Part shown: positions 27,775 to 36,894 of the stretch, in pieces | Layout: each line of letters opens with the position of its first letter | Numbering within the stretch: position 1 is the stretch's first letter | Source: Rivularia sp. PCC 7116 | GTDB taxonomy: Bacteria; Cyanobacteriota; Cyanobacteriia; Cyanobacteriales; Nostocaceae | DNA: 64,000 nt | Direction: 5' to 3' | Assembly (NCBI RefSeq): GCF_000316665.1 | Contig: NC_019678.1 | Location: 496,001-560,000, forward strand | Made by a program: the position numbers and the translations under genes | Notes under the pieces: model-generated | What the model saw: only the letters and a program-made list of their open reading frames with translations | Told to the model about the DNA's origin: nothing | Database searches by the model: none

Positions 27775-29202
27775 GTGACCATTCAAAGAACTTCGGCGCA
27801 AGATAGCCATTCTGCGTCCCCTCCCAAATCAAAGGAAAATAAAGATAATAAGCCAAAATCCGGAAGGTGGTTGTGGTTCTGGGTAGGTATGAGTGGTATT
27901 GCTATGATCTCAGCTACCGCAGGAGCGCTTTTAGCGGTTTCTCTAAGCAGTACCCCTTTGATGCAAGCGAGCTTGAGTGCAGATGAAGCGGCTGTATTCG
28001 AGAGCGATAGTATTGCTGGGGGTGGGCTACGTTTTTCCGAACTAACTCGCCCTGTCAACGTTTTAGTTATGGGAATGAGCGTACTTCCCCCTGATATACA
28101 AAATCCTCCATCTAAAGTCAGAGATTTGGGATACCTACCGCAAGTAAATTCTTTTGATGGTCTTGCTGATGTCATGCTACTGATCAAGTTCGATCCTCAG
28201 AACAAAAAGTTGACTATGCTCTCTGTACCTAGAGATACTCGTACTAGAGTAAAAGGCTATGGTATTAAAAAAATAAATTCCTCCAACGTATATGGTGGTC
28301 CAGCTTTAAGCGCTAAAACGGTAAGTAACCTGTTAGAAGGAGTTGCAATTGACCGCTACATGCGGATTAACGTTTTAGGAGTAGGTAAATTAATCGATGC
28401 TCTAGGAGGAGTAACGGTAAACGTTCCCGAAGATCTGAAGTATCAAGATGATTCCCAGCATTTATACATAAATTTAAAAGCCGGTAAACAGCATCTTGAT
28501 GGCGATAAAGCATTACAACTTCTACGTTTTCGTAATGATGGTAGAGGAGATATTGGTCGGATTCAACGCCAGCAGTTGGTTATGCGAGCCTTAATGGATC
28601 AAGCTCTGAATCCAGCGACTTTAGCACAATTACCTAAAATTCTAAATGTAGTTAAAGAACATATTGATACTAATTTGACAGTCGAAGAATTACTAGCACT
28701 AGTAGGTTTTGGAGTACGAACCAATCGCTCTAATATGCAAATGCTGATGTTACCCGGAAGATTTAGCACTCCCAAGGAGTACAATGCTAGCTACTGGATA
28801 CCAAGTCCTCGCCGTATAAGCGCTATGATGGCTCAGCACTTCGGGGTAGAAACAGAAGATGAATTGCAACCAGTCGATCCGGCATCTTTACGCATTGCAA
28901 TTCAAAATCATACCGGCAACGATAATGTTAGTTTCCGACGCTTAATCAGAAATTTACGAAAAGCCGGTTATGGTAGAATTTACGTAGCTAAAAGTTGGAC
29001 CCAACCTTTAAAAGTAACTCGTGTTGTTGCTCAACAAGGAGACGAAAACAGCGCTGAATCAGTACGCAGTCTTTTAGGTTTTGGAGAAGTACGGGTAGAA
29101 AGTACTGGTAGTCTTAATTCTGATATCAGCATTCAGGTAGGTGAAGATTGGTTAGAAAAACTTTCGGCTCCCGAATCTTCTGATGACATTCCATTACTGT
29201 AA
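27775..29202 (+). CDS. LytR-CpsA-Psr (LCP) family cell-wall glycopolymer ligase
   Basis: 475 residues. A cytoplasmic N-terminus is followed by one transmembrane segment (~residues 30-55, WLWFWVGMSGIAMISATAGA), giving an external LCP domain. Motifs are LADVMLLIKFDPQNKKLTML, SVPRDTRTRV, KINSSNVYGG, ALQLLRFRNDGRGDIGRIQR and the C-terminal LytR_C domain (LRIAIQNHTGNDNVSFRRLI). LCP enzymes transfer polyprenyl-linked glycans to peptidoglycan or exopolysaccharide acceptors. The conserved Arg/Asp residues for pyrophosphate binding are present. I chose the GTG at 27775 because GAGGAAG lies 5-7 bases upstream; the upstream GTG at 27763 lacks this. A terminator-like hairpin lies at 29414. Confidence 0.93.
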   Translation: MTIQRTSAQDSHSASPPKSKENKDNKPKSGRWLWFWVGMSGIAMISATAGALLAVSLSSTPLMQASLSADEAAVFESDSIAGGGLRFSELTRPVNVLVMGMSVLPPDIQNPPSKVRDLGYLPQVNSFDGLADVMLLIKFDPQNKKLTMLSVPRDTRTRVKGYGIKKINSSNVYGGPALSAKTVSNLLEGVAIDRYMRINVLGVGKLIDALGGVTVNVPEDLKYQDDSQHLYINLKAGKQHLDGDKALQLLRFRNDGRGDIGRIQRQQLVMRALMDQALNPATLAQLPKILNVVKEHIDTNLTVEELLALVGFGVRTNRSNMQMLMLPGRFSTPKEYNASYWIPSPRRISAMMAQHFGVETEDELQPVDPASLRIAIQNHTGNDNVSFRRLIRNLRKAGYGRIYVAKSWTQPLKVTRVVAQQGDENSAESVRSLLGFGEVRVESTGSLNSDISIQVGEDWLEKLSAPESSDDIPLL

Positions 29203-29413
29203 TTACGCTTTCGAGTAAGCTTTTCGAGAAACAGCTAGCATCATAAAAAGGCGATCCGTACAAGTTATTTGGTTATATCAAGTTAAACTCTTAATTACAG
29301 CTATACGGTAATTTTACGAGTGTTGCTAATTAATTATTGTTAATTTCGTAGAAAAATTCAACCTTCAAGCTCACTTGACGATTAATATGTTCACTAAATT
29401 AAAACGCTGAATA

Positions 29414-29446
29414 ATTGCCTCTCTTGCATATAGGAGAGGTAATTTT
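29414..29446 (+). terminator. Terminator-like hairpin after the LCP gene
   Basis: ATTGCCTCTC and GAGAGGTAAT pair (one G-U) around a 10-base loop and are followed by TTTG. It lies 210 bases after the stop codon, so assignment to the LCP gene is tentative. Confidence 0.55.
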
Positions 29447-29535
29447 GTGCAGTATAGTGCAGCTATTTAGACAAAATATAGCGGTTTTCAGTTGATTATC
29501 TACAGGACTAAGGCTGCGCGTCACACAACTCGGAT

Positions 29536-29595
29536 GGTGCGTGACACTAAAACCCTCATTATTACGTTAAAAATCCAATTAAGTGTCACAGCACC
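29536..29595. repeat. MITE-like inverted-repeat element
   Basis: Terminal arms GGTGCGTGACACT (29536-29548) and AGTGTCACAGCACC (29582-29595) pair with one bulged base around a 33-base interior. A degenerate relative is at 21161-21222. Confidence 0.65.
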
Positions 29596-29749
29596 CTACA
29601 GCATAAATGTGCCAGTTGCGGCCATTCCTAATCTAATACAAATGAAAACTGCCATATCAGATTAAGCTTTACCTGTATTTAGTCCTATTTTATACTTTAA
29701 AAAGATTGAAGTCCAAAGGAATCAAAATTATCAATAGTTTCATATTTTA

Positions 29750-30646
29750 CTAAGAAACTTCTAAAATCCAATCTTGTAAAATTGGATTTACCAATTCTGG
29801 AGCTTCGTCTTGGGGGCAATGTCCTATACCTTCCAAAGGTACAAATTTCCTCACCTGGGTAAACTCAGCAAATTCTCGACCTAATTCTATTGGTTCCCAA
29901 GGGTCGGCAGTTCCCCATAAAATAATAGCTGGACAAGGTAATTTGGGTAAAAGGTCTTCTGCTAAAGGTCCTTGGGAATAAGCTGTAAAAGCTAGAAATA
30001 CAGATGCCGCACCTGGCTCTTTTGCTGGTGCCATTAAAATATCTATCAATTCATCTGTTACAGCTTCACCAGTCGGATAAGCTTGGAGCAAAATCGAACG
30101 CACAGTTTTAGGTTTTGCAATTTGATTAAAAAAGAATTCTCCTACTGACTTGATAGATAATATACGCTGTAGGAAAGGCGCTCCTATACGCCGATATACT
30201 GGTAATTCAGCTTGTTTGCGTTCGTGCAAAAGCCTAAGAGAGCAGTTGAGCAAAGCTACACTTGAAACAATATCTGGATTATCAACAGCGGCTTGCATTG
30301 CTACAATACACCCAATAGAATTTCCTACTAAATGAGCCGATTCACCTACCACCTGACGGCAAAAATCAGCTATTTGCCGCCCCCAAATTTCAAATGTATA
30401 AGCAATTTCTTCTCCAGGTTTTGGTTTTGCTGAAGCTCCAAAGCCAATCAAATCAATTGCATAAACGCGAAAATTTTCTGCTAGCACCGGGATATTCTTT
30501 CTAAAATGTCCCCATGAAGCGCCGAAACCGTGTATTAAGACAACCGCAGAACCGCTAGTTCCTTGGGTTTGATAGCAAATCGGGAAACCTTGCCAAATCC
30601 AAGTTTTTGTTGAGTTAAATACTGGGGTGGAAGTAGAACTACTCAT
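29750..30646 (-). CDS. Alpha/beta-fold hydrolase
   Basis: 298 residues with a complete catalytic triad pattern. The oxyanion HGFGASWGHFRKN comes first, the nucleophile Ser sits in LVGNSIGCIVAMQAA, Asp is in ILWGTADPWEP and His in EGIGHCPQDEAPE. The fold is a cytoplasmic haloperoxidase/epoxide-hydrolase-like alpha/beta hydrolase with a lid around residues 130-200. Members in cyanobacteria and plastids include pheophytinase-like and carotenoid-related enzymes, but the substrate cannot be read here. There is no signal peptide. The start ATG follows no strong ribosome-binding site. It is monocistronic, followed by ~550 bases of repeat-containing intergenic DNA. Confidence 0.9.
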   Translation of the reverse strand: MSSSTSTPVFNSTKTWIWQGFPICYQTQGTSGSAVVLIHGFGASWGHFRKNIPVLAENFRVYAIDLIGFGASAKPKPGEEIAYTFEIWGRQIADFCRQVVGESAHLVGNSIGCIVAMQAAVDNPDIVSSVALLNCSLRLLHERKQAELPVYRRIGAPFLQRILSIKSVGEFFFNQIAKPKTVRSILLQAYPTGEAVTDELIDILMAPAKEPGAASVFLAFTAYSQGPLAEDLLPKLPCPAIILWGTADPWEPIELGREFAEFTQVRKFVPLEGIGHCPQDEAPELVNPILQDWILEVS

Positions 30647-31511
30647 AGAAAATAAATTTTATATATAAGTAAATAAACGCAAAAATCTAAACTTAACGAG
30701 ATGAACATTTTTGTTGTCTTAATAATTTCAATCTTTACCTTTAAAAAACATCATAAAAAAGAATTTTGCTTGTATATAATATAAGTTTACTAACTATTAA
30801 GCTTATCTAAAAGACAGTATTCTTACACCGAACACTATTAATATGGCTAATATACAACGTCGCGGTCATTAAAAGAAAAGACTACTGATAGGATTTAATA
30901 CTACTCAATTCAACGACGATAATTCATGAACCTGGTTTTTAGTATCTTGATATTTTACAACTGATTTACAGTTGCCATAGCTTATCTCTATCAAAACTTT
31001 TACTACCTGTTGTACTTAAACGAGAAAGAATGTCAATATTTTGGCTAGATTGAAATATTTATAGTAGCCCGGATATAGATATTTTTGGTATCTCTTATCT
31101 AATGTAACTTCAGTGTTTTTTCTGATATAAGTTTAATAAATTAATTTTACATAAATATTTTTCTGTGCAACAAAAAATTGAAACATTGACATGCAAAATA
31201 AAGAAGTATGTCCTTGAAAACTGCAATGGACATAGCGCTTCTGTTAATTATTACTGCTTTCAATAGCTTGTGACAATAACTCTGCGATATGCACGCGAAT
31301 GCCAAAAAACATAAACAGGATTAGACGTAATGCCAAAAAGATAAATATACTTTGATTCAGTAGTTTCACAATTTACGACTACTGAGTGCCAACTATAAAA
31401 TTATTGGATATCAGTTAAGCATCTACACAGAGGGTGGCTTGAAAGCGGACGCACGCCCACCACATTCAAAATGTGTTTTGCTGTTTCCAGTTCCTTCCAG
31501 CAACCAAGAAT
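30647..31511. other. Long intergenic region between divergent hydrolase and redoxin genes
   Basis: About 860 A+T-rich bases. Tiny frames (for example a 12-codon ATG frame near 30926) lack support. Near the right end, small hairpins (GGTGG/CCACC at 31433-31461 and CACATT/AATGTG at 31461-31475) sit ~40 bases before the redoxin start and could belong to its leader. I see no RNA gene I can name. Confidence 0.45.
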
Positions 31512-32066
31512 ATGAGTGTACTAAAAAAAATGGATACCCCCATAGGAAAATACGCACCTGATTTTGAACTGCCAGGAATTGATAATCAAGTACACCATCT
31601 AAGACGTTATTTAGAAAAATTCCGTGCAGTTGGCGTAATTTCTATGTGCAACCGTTGCTCCTACGTAGGGTTGTATATAGATAAATTAAAAAAATTACAA
31701 ACAGAACTTGGCAAACAAGGCTTCACCTTAATTGGAGTTAACGGCAACATAGCCCAAAACGATCCGAATGAAAGCTTTGATAATATGAAATCTTTTGCCA
31801 GAGAATACCAATTAAATTTCCCTTACTTATGGGACTCCACCCAAGATGTGACTCGTAGCTTTGGTGCTACTAAAACACCAATGGCATTTTTGATCGATAA
31901 AGACGGTATTATACGCTACAGAGGTCAAGTTGATAGTGATGCTCAACAGCTTGGTTCACAGCAAAAAGCTTATTTAAAGAATGCTGTTGTCTCTTTATTA
32001 AAAAGCGAAGAGATAGATATAGCCGAAACAGAGCCTCTAGGTAGTAGTTTGGTATGGCGAAACTAG
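31512..32066 (+). CDS. Thioredoxin-like redoxin (AhpC/TSA-related)
   Basis: 184 residues of the thioredoxin-like AhpC/TSA-related family typical of cyanobacteria. It starts TPIGKYAPDFELPGID and has the active-site region VISMCNRCSYVGLYIDKL, where the commoner form is CNHCPYV. Then come GVNGNIAQNDPNESF, YLWDSTQDVTRSFGA, TKTPMAFLIDKDGIIRYRG and the C-terminal LGSSLVWRN. It is probably a cytoplasmic thiol oxidoreductase or peroxidase-like protein; the substrate is unknown. I took the ATG at 31512 (MSVLKKMD...) over the upstream in-frame ATG at 31473, because the extra 13 residues are unlike the family. It is 70 bases upstream of pyrH on the same strand. Confidence 0.88.
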   Translation: MSVLKKMDTPIGKYAPDFELPGIDNQVHHLRRYLEKFRAVGVISMCNRCSYVGLYIDKLKKLQTELGKQGFTLIGVNGNIAQNDPNESFDNMKSFAREYQLNFPYLWDSTQDVTRSFGATKTPMAFLIDKDGIIRYRGQVDSDAQQLGSQQKAYLKNAVVSLLKSEEIDIAETEPLGSSLVWRN

Positions 32067-32135
32067 AGACAGATAGTCATTCTACTGATATCTTAAATTG
32101 GAGGCAAATACAAATTTTGGATAAAGCTTAACTTC

Positions 32136-32864
32136 ATGGGAACAGGTTACCGACGGGTTTTACTTAAACTGAGCGGTGAAGCCTTAATGGGCAGTATGGG
32201 CTACGGAATTGATCCCGAGGTGGTTAATTCTATAGCTTCAGAAGTAAAAGAGGTTGTAGCCACAGGCGTTCAGCTTGCCATAGTAGTGGGAGGCGGAAAT
32301 ATATTTCGCGGTATGAAAGCTGCTTCGGCGGGTATGGATAGGGCTACCGCTGACTACATCGGGATGATTGCTACGGTTATGAATGCTATGACGCTGCAAG
32401 AATCCCTTGAACGAATAGGCGTACAAACGCGCCTGCAAACCGCGATCGCAATGCAAGAGGTCGCTGAACCTTATATACGTCGTAAAGCCATCCGTCATCT
32501 AGAATTAGGACTGGTGGTTATTTTTGGTGCGGGTTCGGGCAATCCCTTCTTTACTACCGATACTACTGCCGCATTAAGGGCAGCTGAAATCGATGCAGAA
32601 GTGATTTTTAAAGCTACGAAGGTAGACGGAGTATACGATTCCGATCCAAATGATAACCCCGAAGCAAAGCGTTACAAATCGCTAACATACGCACACGTTT
32701 TAAATAAGGAATTGCGAGTAATGGATAGTACTGCGATAGCCTTATGTAAAGAAAATGATATCCCAATTCTGGTCTTTGACTTGAATGTGCGGGGTAATAT
32801 CCACCGCGCAGTCATGGGAGAATCCATTGGCACCCTTGTGGGAGGTTCTTGTGAAATTAGCTGA
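32136..32864 (+). CDS. pyrH: UMP kinase
   Basis: 242 residues, bacterial hexameric UMP kinase (amino-acid kinase fold) converting UMP to UDP with ATP, allosterically controlled by GTP/UTP. Motifs are [74 protein letters not shown] and [19 protein letters not shown]. The stop codon lies inside frr (14-base overlap), so pyrH and frr are cotranscribed and probably translationally coupled. The spacing to the redoxin gene (69 bases) leaves room for a separate promoter. Confidence 0.98.
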   Translation: MGTGYRRVLLKLSGEALMGSMGYGIDPEVVNSIASEVKEVVATGVQLAIVVGGGNIFRGMKAASAGMDRATADYIGMIATVMNAMTLQESLERIGVQTRLQTAIAMQEVAEPYIRRKAIRHLELGLVVIFGAGSGNPFFTTDTTAALRAAEIDAEVIFKATKVDGVYDSDPNDNPEAKRYKSLTYAHVLNKELRVMDSTAIALCKENDIPILVFDLNVRGNIHRAVMGESIGTLVGGSCEIS

Positions 32865-33399
32865 AGCTGAAAGTACAATGAAAAAGAGCATTGAAGCGAC
32901 TCAACGCTCTTTCAACACGATTCGCACCGGTCGTGCTAATTCGAGTTTGCTAGATAAGATTATGGTTAACTACTACGATGTAGACACACCTTTAAAGTCT
33001 TTGGCAAATATCGGTACGCCGGATGCTACTACCATAACAATCCAGCCCTACGACCAAAGCAGCTTGGGTAACATCGAAAAAGCTATTTCAATGTCGGACG
33101 TAGGTTTAACTCCTAATAACGATGGTTCTATTATTAGGTTGAATATTCCACCTTTAACTGAAGAACGTCGTAAAGAATTTGTGAAACTCGCCGCGAAGTA
33201 TGCTGAAGAAGGTCGTGTTGCTATTCGCAATATTCGTCGGGATGCTTTAGATACGATTCGCAAGCAGGAAAAAAATACTGAAATTTCTGAAGATGAATCG
33301 CGAGATTTGCAAGACGAGGTGCAAAAATTGACGAATAAGTATACGAGTAAAATAGACGATTTATTAGGGGAAAAAGAAAAAGAAATCACAACTGTTTAA
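32851..33399 (+). CDS. frr: Ribosome recycling factor
   Basis: 182 residues of RRF, which with EF-G splits post-termination ribosomes. The start is GTG at 32851, with GGAGG exactly 5 bases upstream, inside the 3' end of pyrH. The longer open frame to 32785 is overlap with pyrH and not family-like. Motifs are [20 protein letters not shown] (the conserved RTGRA), [38 protein letters not shown] and [13 protein letters not shown]. Full length, followed by a strong terminator. Confidence 0.98.
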   Translation: MKLAEAESTMKKSIEATQRSFNTIRTGRANSSLLDKIMVNYYDVDTPLKSLANIGTPDATTITIQPYDQSSLGNIEKAISMSDVGLTPNNDGSIIRLNIPPLTEERRKEFVKLAAKYAEEGRVAIRNIRRDALDTIRKQEKNTEISEDESRDLQDEVQKLTNKYTSKIDDLLGEKEKEITTV

Positions 33400-33980
33400 G
33401 ATGTGAATTATATAAGCACAGAGTTGGAAGTTATAAGTGTGTAATTTTGAATTAACTTCTAGCTCTGGGCTTTTTATTTGTTTTTTAAAGTAAGTATAAT
33501 CCCTGGTATTTGTCTTTTCTGATGGTGAATACTGAATCATCTTCTATAAAAAATAGTACTCAGGAGCGATTAACCGGCACAGCATATCAAAAATTATATT
33601 TACTTAAACTTAATAAAAAATCTTCAATATTTAGCAAAAATTTTTAATTGATGGAAGCAATTGATTGTAATTTATTAGCGGTTATATAAACCATGCAATT
33701 TAAGATGTAAAGTTCAATACATATAAGCAAAGTTGAATTATGTAGGGCATACTAGTACAGAAAAAGAATATTAAAAGCACAAATATAATAAATCAGTTAA
33801 AAATTAAATTTGAATAGTTATATTTACGGATGGGTATAGTAAGTCAAGAATAATTATTGAGATAAATACAAATAATTCCGAGTAAAATGGCGGACGGTTT
33901 AAGTCATAAAATCGGAAATAGTTTAGTTGGATAACACCTTCATTCAAATACACCATTATTGAGGAGCAAAGCTTAACCAT
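33400..33980. other. Intergenic region after frr
   Basis: Holds the frr terminator (33419-33480) and ~450 very A+T-rich bases. It must include the promoter of the downstream flavoprotein gene. No ORF is supported. Confidence 0.5.
33419..33480 (+). terminator. Rho-independent terminator of pyrH-frr
   Basis: The 15-base arms 33419-33433 (CAGAGTTGGAAGTTA) and 33453-33467 (TAACTTCTAGCTCTG) pair with G-U only at two positions. They are followed by GGCTTTTTATTTG. Confidence 0.85.
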
Positions 33981-35093
33981 ATGTACGATTGCATTATCGT
34001 TGGCGCGGGTCCTGCTGGTGGAACAGCTGCGTATCATTTAGCAAAACAGGGACGTTCGGTACTCGTTTTAGAAAGAGAATCTCTACCAAGATATAAGCCT
34101 TGCGGTGGTGGAGTATCCCCCGCGATCGCCAAATGGTTTGACTTCGATTTTAGTCCGGCAATTTCGGAGAAGGTAGACACCATTAAGTTTACTTGGAAAA
34201 AGGGAGACCCTGTAGAAACAAAGATTCAGACCATAGAACCAGTATGGATGGTACAGCGAGATGTTTTTGACCATTTTTTAGTTCAGCAAGCTCAGAAACA
34301 AGGTGCCGAACTCAAGGATAGTACTGAAGTAAAATCTATTGATTTTAAAGGCGACTACTGGGAAGTTAATACAGCAAATGGTACTTTTAGTGCACGTTAC
34401 CTGATTGCAGCAGATGGCGCGAGTGGCCCGATGGCAAAATGGTTGGGTTTCAAAGAACCCAAGCGTCGTTTTGCCGCAGCTTTGGAAGCACCCACCGCAT
34501 CGGGACAAGATAAATCTAAGATTCAGTTTGAATTTGGAACGATAAAAAACGGTTATATCTGGAGCTTCCCCAAAGGTGATGGTGTATCTATCGGTGCTAC
34601 AACCTTCCTTGGTGGAGAACCTGGTAACTTCACGAAAATTTTTAAGGATTGCAGCTCTATGTTTGGCATTGATATCAATGCTTGCAAAGAATATACCCAC
34701 CCTATATGTGTATGGAATGGAAATAAAACACTGCATACTCAAAACGCAGTTTTAGCTGGAGAAGCAGCTTGTGTAGTTGACCCCATGACAGCAGAAGGTA
34801 TTCGTCCCTCGATTTTTAGCGGTATGAAAGCTGCTGAAGCTATTAATAAGGCTATTGGTGGTGATCCTAACGCTTTGGAAAAATATACCGAAGTAATGAA
34901 TGAAGAATGGGGCGCTGATATGGCTTGGGCGCAGAAGCTGGCAGGAGCATTTTACCGCTTCCCAGGTGTTGGTTACAAAGCAGGTGTAAAACGTCCGACT
35001 GGTAGCCAGATTATGGGTCAAATTTTATGCGGGCAATTGCGTTACGGTGATGTTGTAGGTCGCGCCCTCAAGCGTTTGGTTCCCTTTGGCTAA
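33981..35093 (+). CDS. Geranylgeranyl-reductase-family FAD oxidoreductase
   Basis: 370 residues. The N-terminal dinucleotide fold MYDCIIVGAGPAGGTAAYHL is followed by LERESLPRYKPCGGGVSP (the GGR-family PCGGG motif), MVQRDVFDHFLVQQA, LIAADGASGPMAKWLG, the FAD-binding AVLAGEAACVVDPMTAEGIR and GMKAAEAINKAI. The family includes ChlP, which reduces geranylgeranyl chains for chlorophyll and tocopherol, and archaeal lipid reductases. This protein is shorter than cyanobacterial ChlP and its N-terminus differs, so I read it as the second paralog common in cyanobacteria, substrate unproven. The ATG is preceded by GAGGAG 13 bases upstream. A 14-bp hairpin follows the gene. Confidence 0.9.
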   Translation: MYDCIIVGAGPAGGTAAYHLAKQGRSVLVLERESLPRYKPCGGGVSPAIAKWFDFDFSPAISEKVDTIKFTWKKGDPVETKIQTIEPVWMVQRDVFDHFLVQQAQKQGAELKDSTEVKSIDFKGDYWEVNTANGTFSARYLIAADGASGPMAKWLGFKEPKRRFAAALEAPTASGQDKSKIQFEFGTIKNGYIWSFPKGDGVSIGATTFLGGEPGNFTKIFKDCSSMFGIDINACKEYTHPICVWNGNKTLHTQNAVLAGEAACVVDPMTAEGIRPSIFSGMKAAEAINKAIGGDPNALEKYTEVMNEEWGADMAWAQKLAGAFYRFPGVGYKAGVKRPTGSQIMGQILCGQLRYGDVVGRALKRLVPFG

Positions 35094-35115
35094 TTAGCCT
35101 TTAGCAAGAAATACA

Positions 35116-35156
35116 TGCAATTTGGTTCCCAATCAGATGCAAGGAACCAAATTGCA
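35116..35156 (+). terminator. Strong hairpin after the geranylgeranyl-reductase-family gene
   Basis: TGCAATTTGGTTCC and GGAACCAAATTGCA form a perfect 14-bp stem with a 13-base loop, 23 bases after the stop codon. The U tract is weak (AAAAGGCTTTT), so it may be a terminator or an mRNA 3' stabiliser. A smaller AACGGG/CCCGTT hairpin at 35237-35265 may serve the convergent CPBP gene. Confidence 0.65.
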
Positions 35157-35282
35157 AAAGGCTTTTCCTAACTGGCACAGAGCGTTGTAACAATAACTAA
35201 TAATTGCGGCTATTTTTATAATCTTTACTTATCTTTAACGGGGTAGGCTTATAGCTTGTCCCGTTTGAATTTATGACCAATT

Positions 35283-36161
35283 TTAAACGATACTAAACTT
35301 ACTCATAACTAAATATAAAGCAACTGCGGTTATTCCCATGCACAATACCCCCGCAACACCTGCTAAAGGTTTTTGATTTTTACCTGTTATCCATTCAGAT
35401 GACTTACCAGTGTAATCAATCAAGCCAAGTGTATCAATACTCGCTATACACCACACCCACCCCGCATGTAGTCCCCAAGCTATCCCCAAGCTGCCAGCAT
35501 CGGCAAACCTTGCTAAGACTAAAACTATTCCCATTAAAAATAATCCTGGGAGTTGGGGAGTTGTTTCCTTTTGTTCCCAAACTAAATGCAGCAATGCGAA
35601 AATTAAGCTGGAGATGATTGCAGCTATCCAAACTGAATAAACTTCTTCGAGTTGAGTGAAAAGAAAACCTCGAAATACTAGTTCTTCAACACCACCTACT
35701 AATAAAGCGATTAATAATACAGAAAATAATGTAGATGAAACGGACTTTAAATTAGAAAGTTTTAACTTACACAAACCCAAATATAGCTGGCAACCAAATA
35801 TAAAAGCTAAGCTTGCGACACCCCAAAAGAACCCTAAAAAGAGCGAGTATAGAATTGAAAAATTTGCTACCCACCCATAATTTGCAAAAGATTCATCGAT
35901 TAGCAAATTAGTCAAGAATAGGATTAGAGGAGCTAATAAATAAAGAGAAGTTACTAAAGCGATTTTTTGCTGCGGTTGCAAAGGTTCATTTGGTGTCCAA
36001 TGCAACAGTTTTGTCAAAATAAACGCTACTGGCAACCAAAATACTATCCAAGCAACAAAAAAAGCGATCGCAATAATTAAAGCGGGTGTATTTTCCCAGT
36101 GAAAAATTGAATTACTGCCCAAATATTCAAATAAATCGGTCGAAATAAACGAAAAGAACAC
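35283..36161 (-). CDS. CPBP family intramembrane glutamic endopeptidase
   Basis: 292 residues, mostly transmembrane (about eight segments). The CPBP (CAAX-protease and bacteriocin-processing, Abi) motifs are GGVEELVFRGFLFTQLEE (motif EExxxR), the His of FALLHLVWEQ, and the third motif AWGLHAGWVW. These Glu/His residues form the active site in the family. In bacteria the roles range from protein processing to bacteriocin self-immunity; the substrate is unknown here. Minus strand, convergent with the flavoprotein gene. The start ATG gives MFFSFISTDLFEY, and no better start is visible. Confidence 0.92.
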   Translation of the reverse strand: MFFSFISTDLFEYLGSNSIFHWENTPALIIAIAFFVAWIVFWLPVAFILTKLLHWTPNEPLQPQQKIALVTSLYLLAPLILFLTNLLIDESFANYGWVANFSILYSLFLGFFWGVASLAFIFGCQLYLGLCKLKLSNLKSVSSTLFSVLLIALLVGGVEELVFRGFLFTQLEEVYSVWIAAIISSLIFALLHLVWEQKETTPQLPGLFLMGIVLVLARFADAGSLGIAWGLHAGWVWCIASIDTLGLIDYTGKSSEWITGKNQKPLAGVAGVLCMGITAVALYLVMSKFSIV

Positions 36162-36477
36162 AACAGAATAATCGCTTTAGCTATATTTATTTTCAGAAAG
36201 ATAAAAGAAAGCAGATTCTAATATGGAACTACAGAAAAGAGAAGCATCAATTGCATCAACACTTCTCTCTTTCATTATGAGTAAGACTCGCAATTCAATT
36301 GCTTATCTTCTATTTTTTAATCAAACGCCCAAAAAATTCCAGATAAATATAGTAGATTCGGCATATTTTCTTGTTCATAATTAATTAAACAAGCTGCCAA
36401 AACAACTATTAATCTATAGGTGCGGGGAAAAGTCATAAAACACTGTTTTATTAACTTATCCCTGCTATAAGAAAAAT

Positions 36478-36894
36478 TTACTCTTCTTCTTCTAAATCTT
36501 CATCAGAATCTTCATCTGTTTGACTTGCTCCGTCAACTTGAATTAGGTGAATGTGTTTGTATCCCAATTTAATTTCAAACTCATCACCAGATTTTAAACC
36601 CATTGCTTTGGTATATGTAGCACCAATAACAATTTGACCGTTTTGATGAACGCTAACTCTATATGTCGGTTCGCGTCCTCGACCATCTTTTGGTGTTTCA
36701 GGACTCAAGGGTATTCCCCTAGCCGATAACAAAGCATCGTAAAAATCTGTCAGATTTACTCGTACCTGACCATTCTTAGTAGTAGTGTAATAACCGCACT
36801 GCTTTGCTCTTTCTCGCCTTGGTAAATTAGATAGTTCTTTGACTTTTGCAAGCAGTGTTTTTCCTGTTAATGGCGCTGTTGCTGTTTCACTCAT
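36478..36894 (-). CDS. cyAbrB family transcriptional regulator
   Basis: 138 residues of the cyanobacterial AbrB family. The N-terminal half has KELSNLPRRERAKQCGYYT, NGQVRVNLTDFYDALLSARG and GRGREPTYRVSV. The AbrB-like DNA-binding region HQNGQIVIGATYTKAMGL and GDEFEIKLGYKHIHL lies in the C-terminal half, followed by an acidic tail (Asp/Glu-rich, DSDEDLEEEE). cyAbrB proteins control nitrogen and carbon metabolism, cell division and heterocyst genes and are nearly universal in the phylum. I chose ATG at 36894 (MSETATAPLTG); 13 more codons upstream begin with TTG and are not family-like. Which cyAbrB clade it belongs to cannot be fixed by eye. It faces a 1.47-kb intergenic region. Confidence 0.93.
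   Translation of the reverse strand: MSETATAPLTGKTLLAKVKELSNLPRRERAKQCGYYTTTKNGQVRVNLTDFYDALLSARGIPLSPETPKDGRGREPTYRVSVHQNGQIVIGATYTKAMGLKSGDEFEIKLGYKHIHLIQVDGASQTDEDSDEDLEEEE

Larger units (their letters stand above)
29203..29749. other. Intergenic region with terminator and MITE-like element
   Basis: About 550 bases between convergent genes, holding the probable LCP terminator (29414-29446) and the inverted-repeat element at 29536-29595. No ORF is supported. Confidence 0.55.

Noticed and set aside
30926-30964. 12-codon ATG frame as a small photosystem or cytochrome subunit gene
   Set aside because: Too short and does not match any small psb/pet subunit I know.
31432-31475. Riboswitch upstream of the redoxin gene
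   Set aside because: Only two short hairpins are present, and no known aptamer consensus can be recognised.
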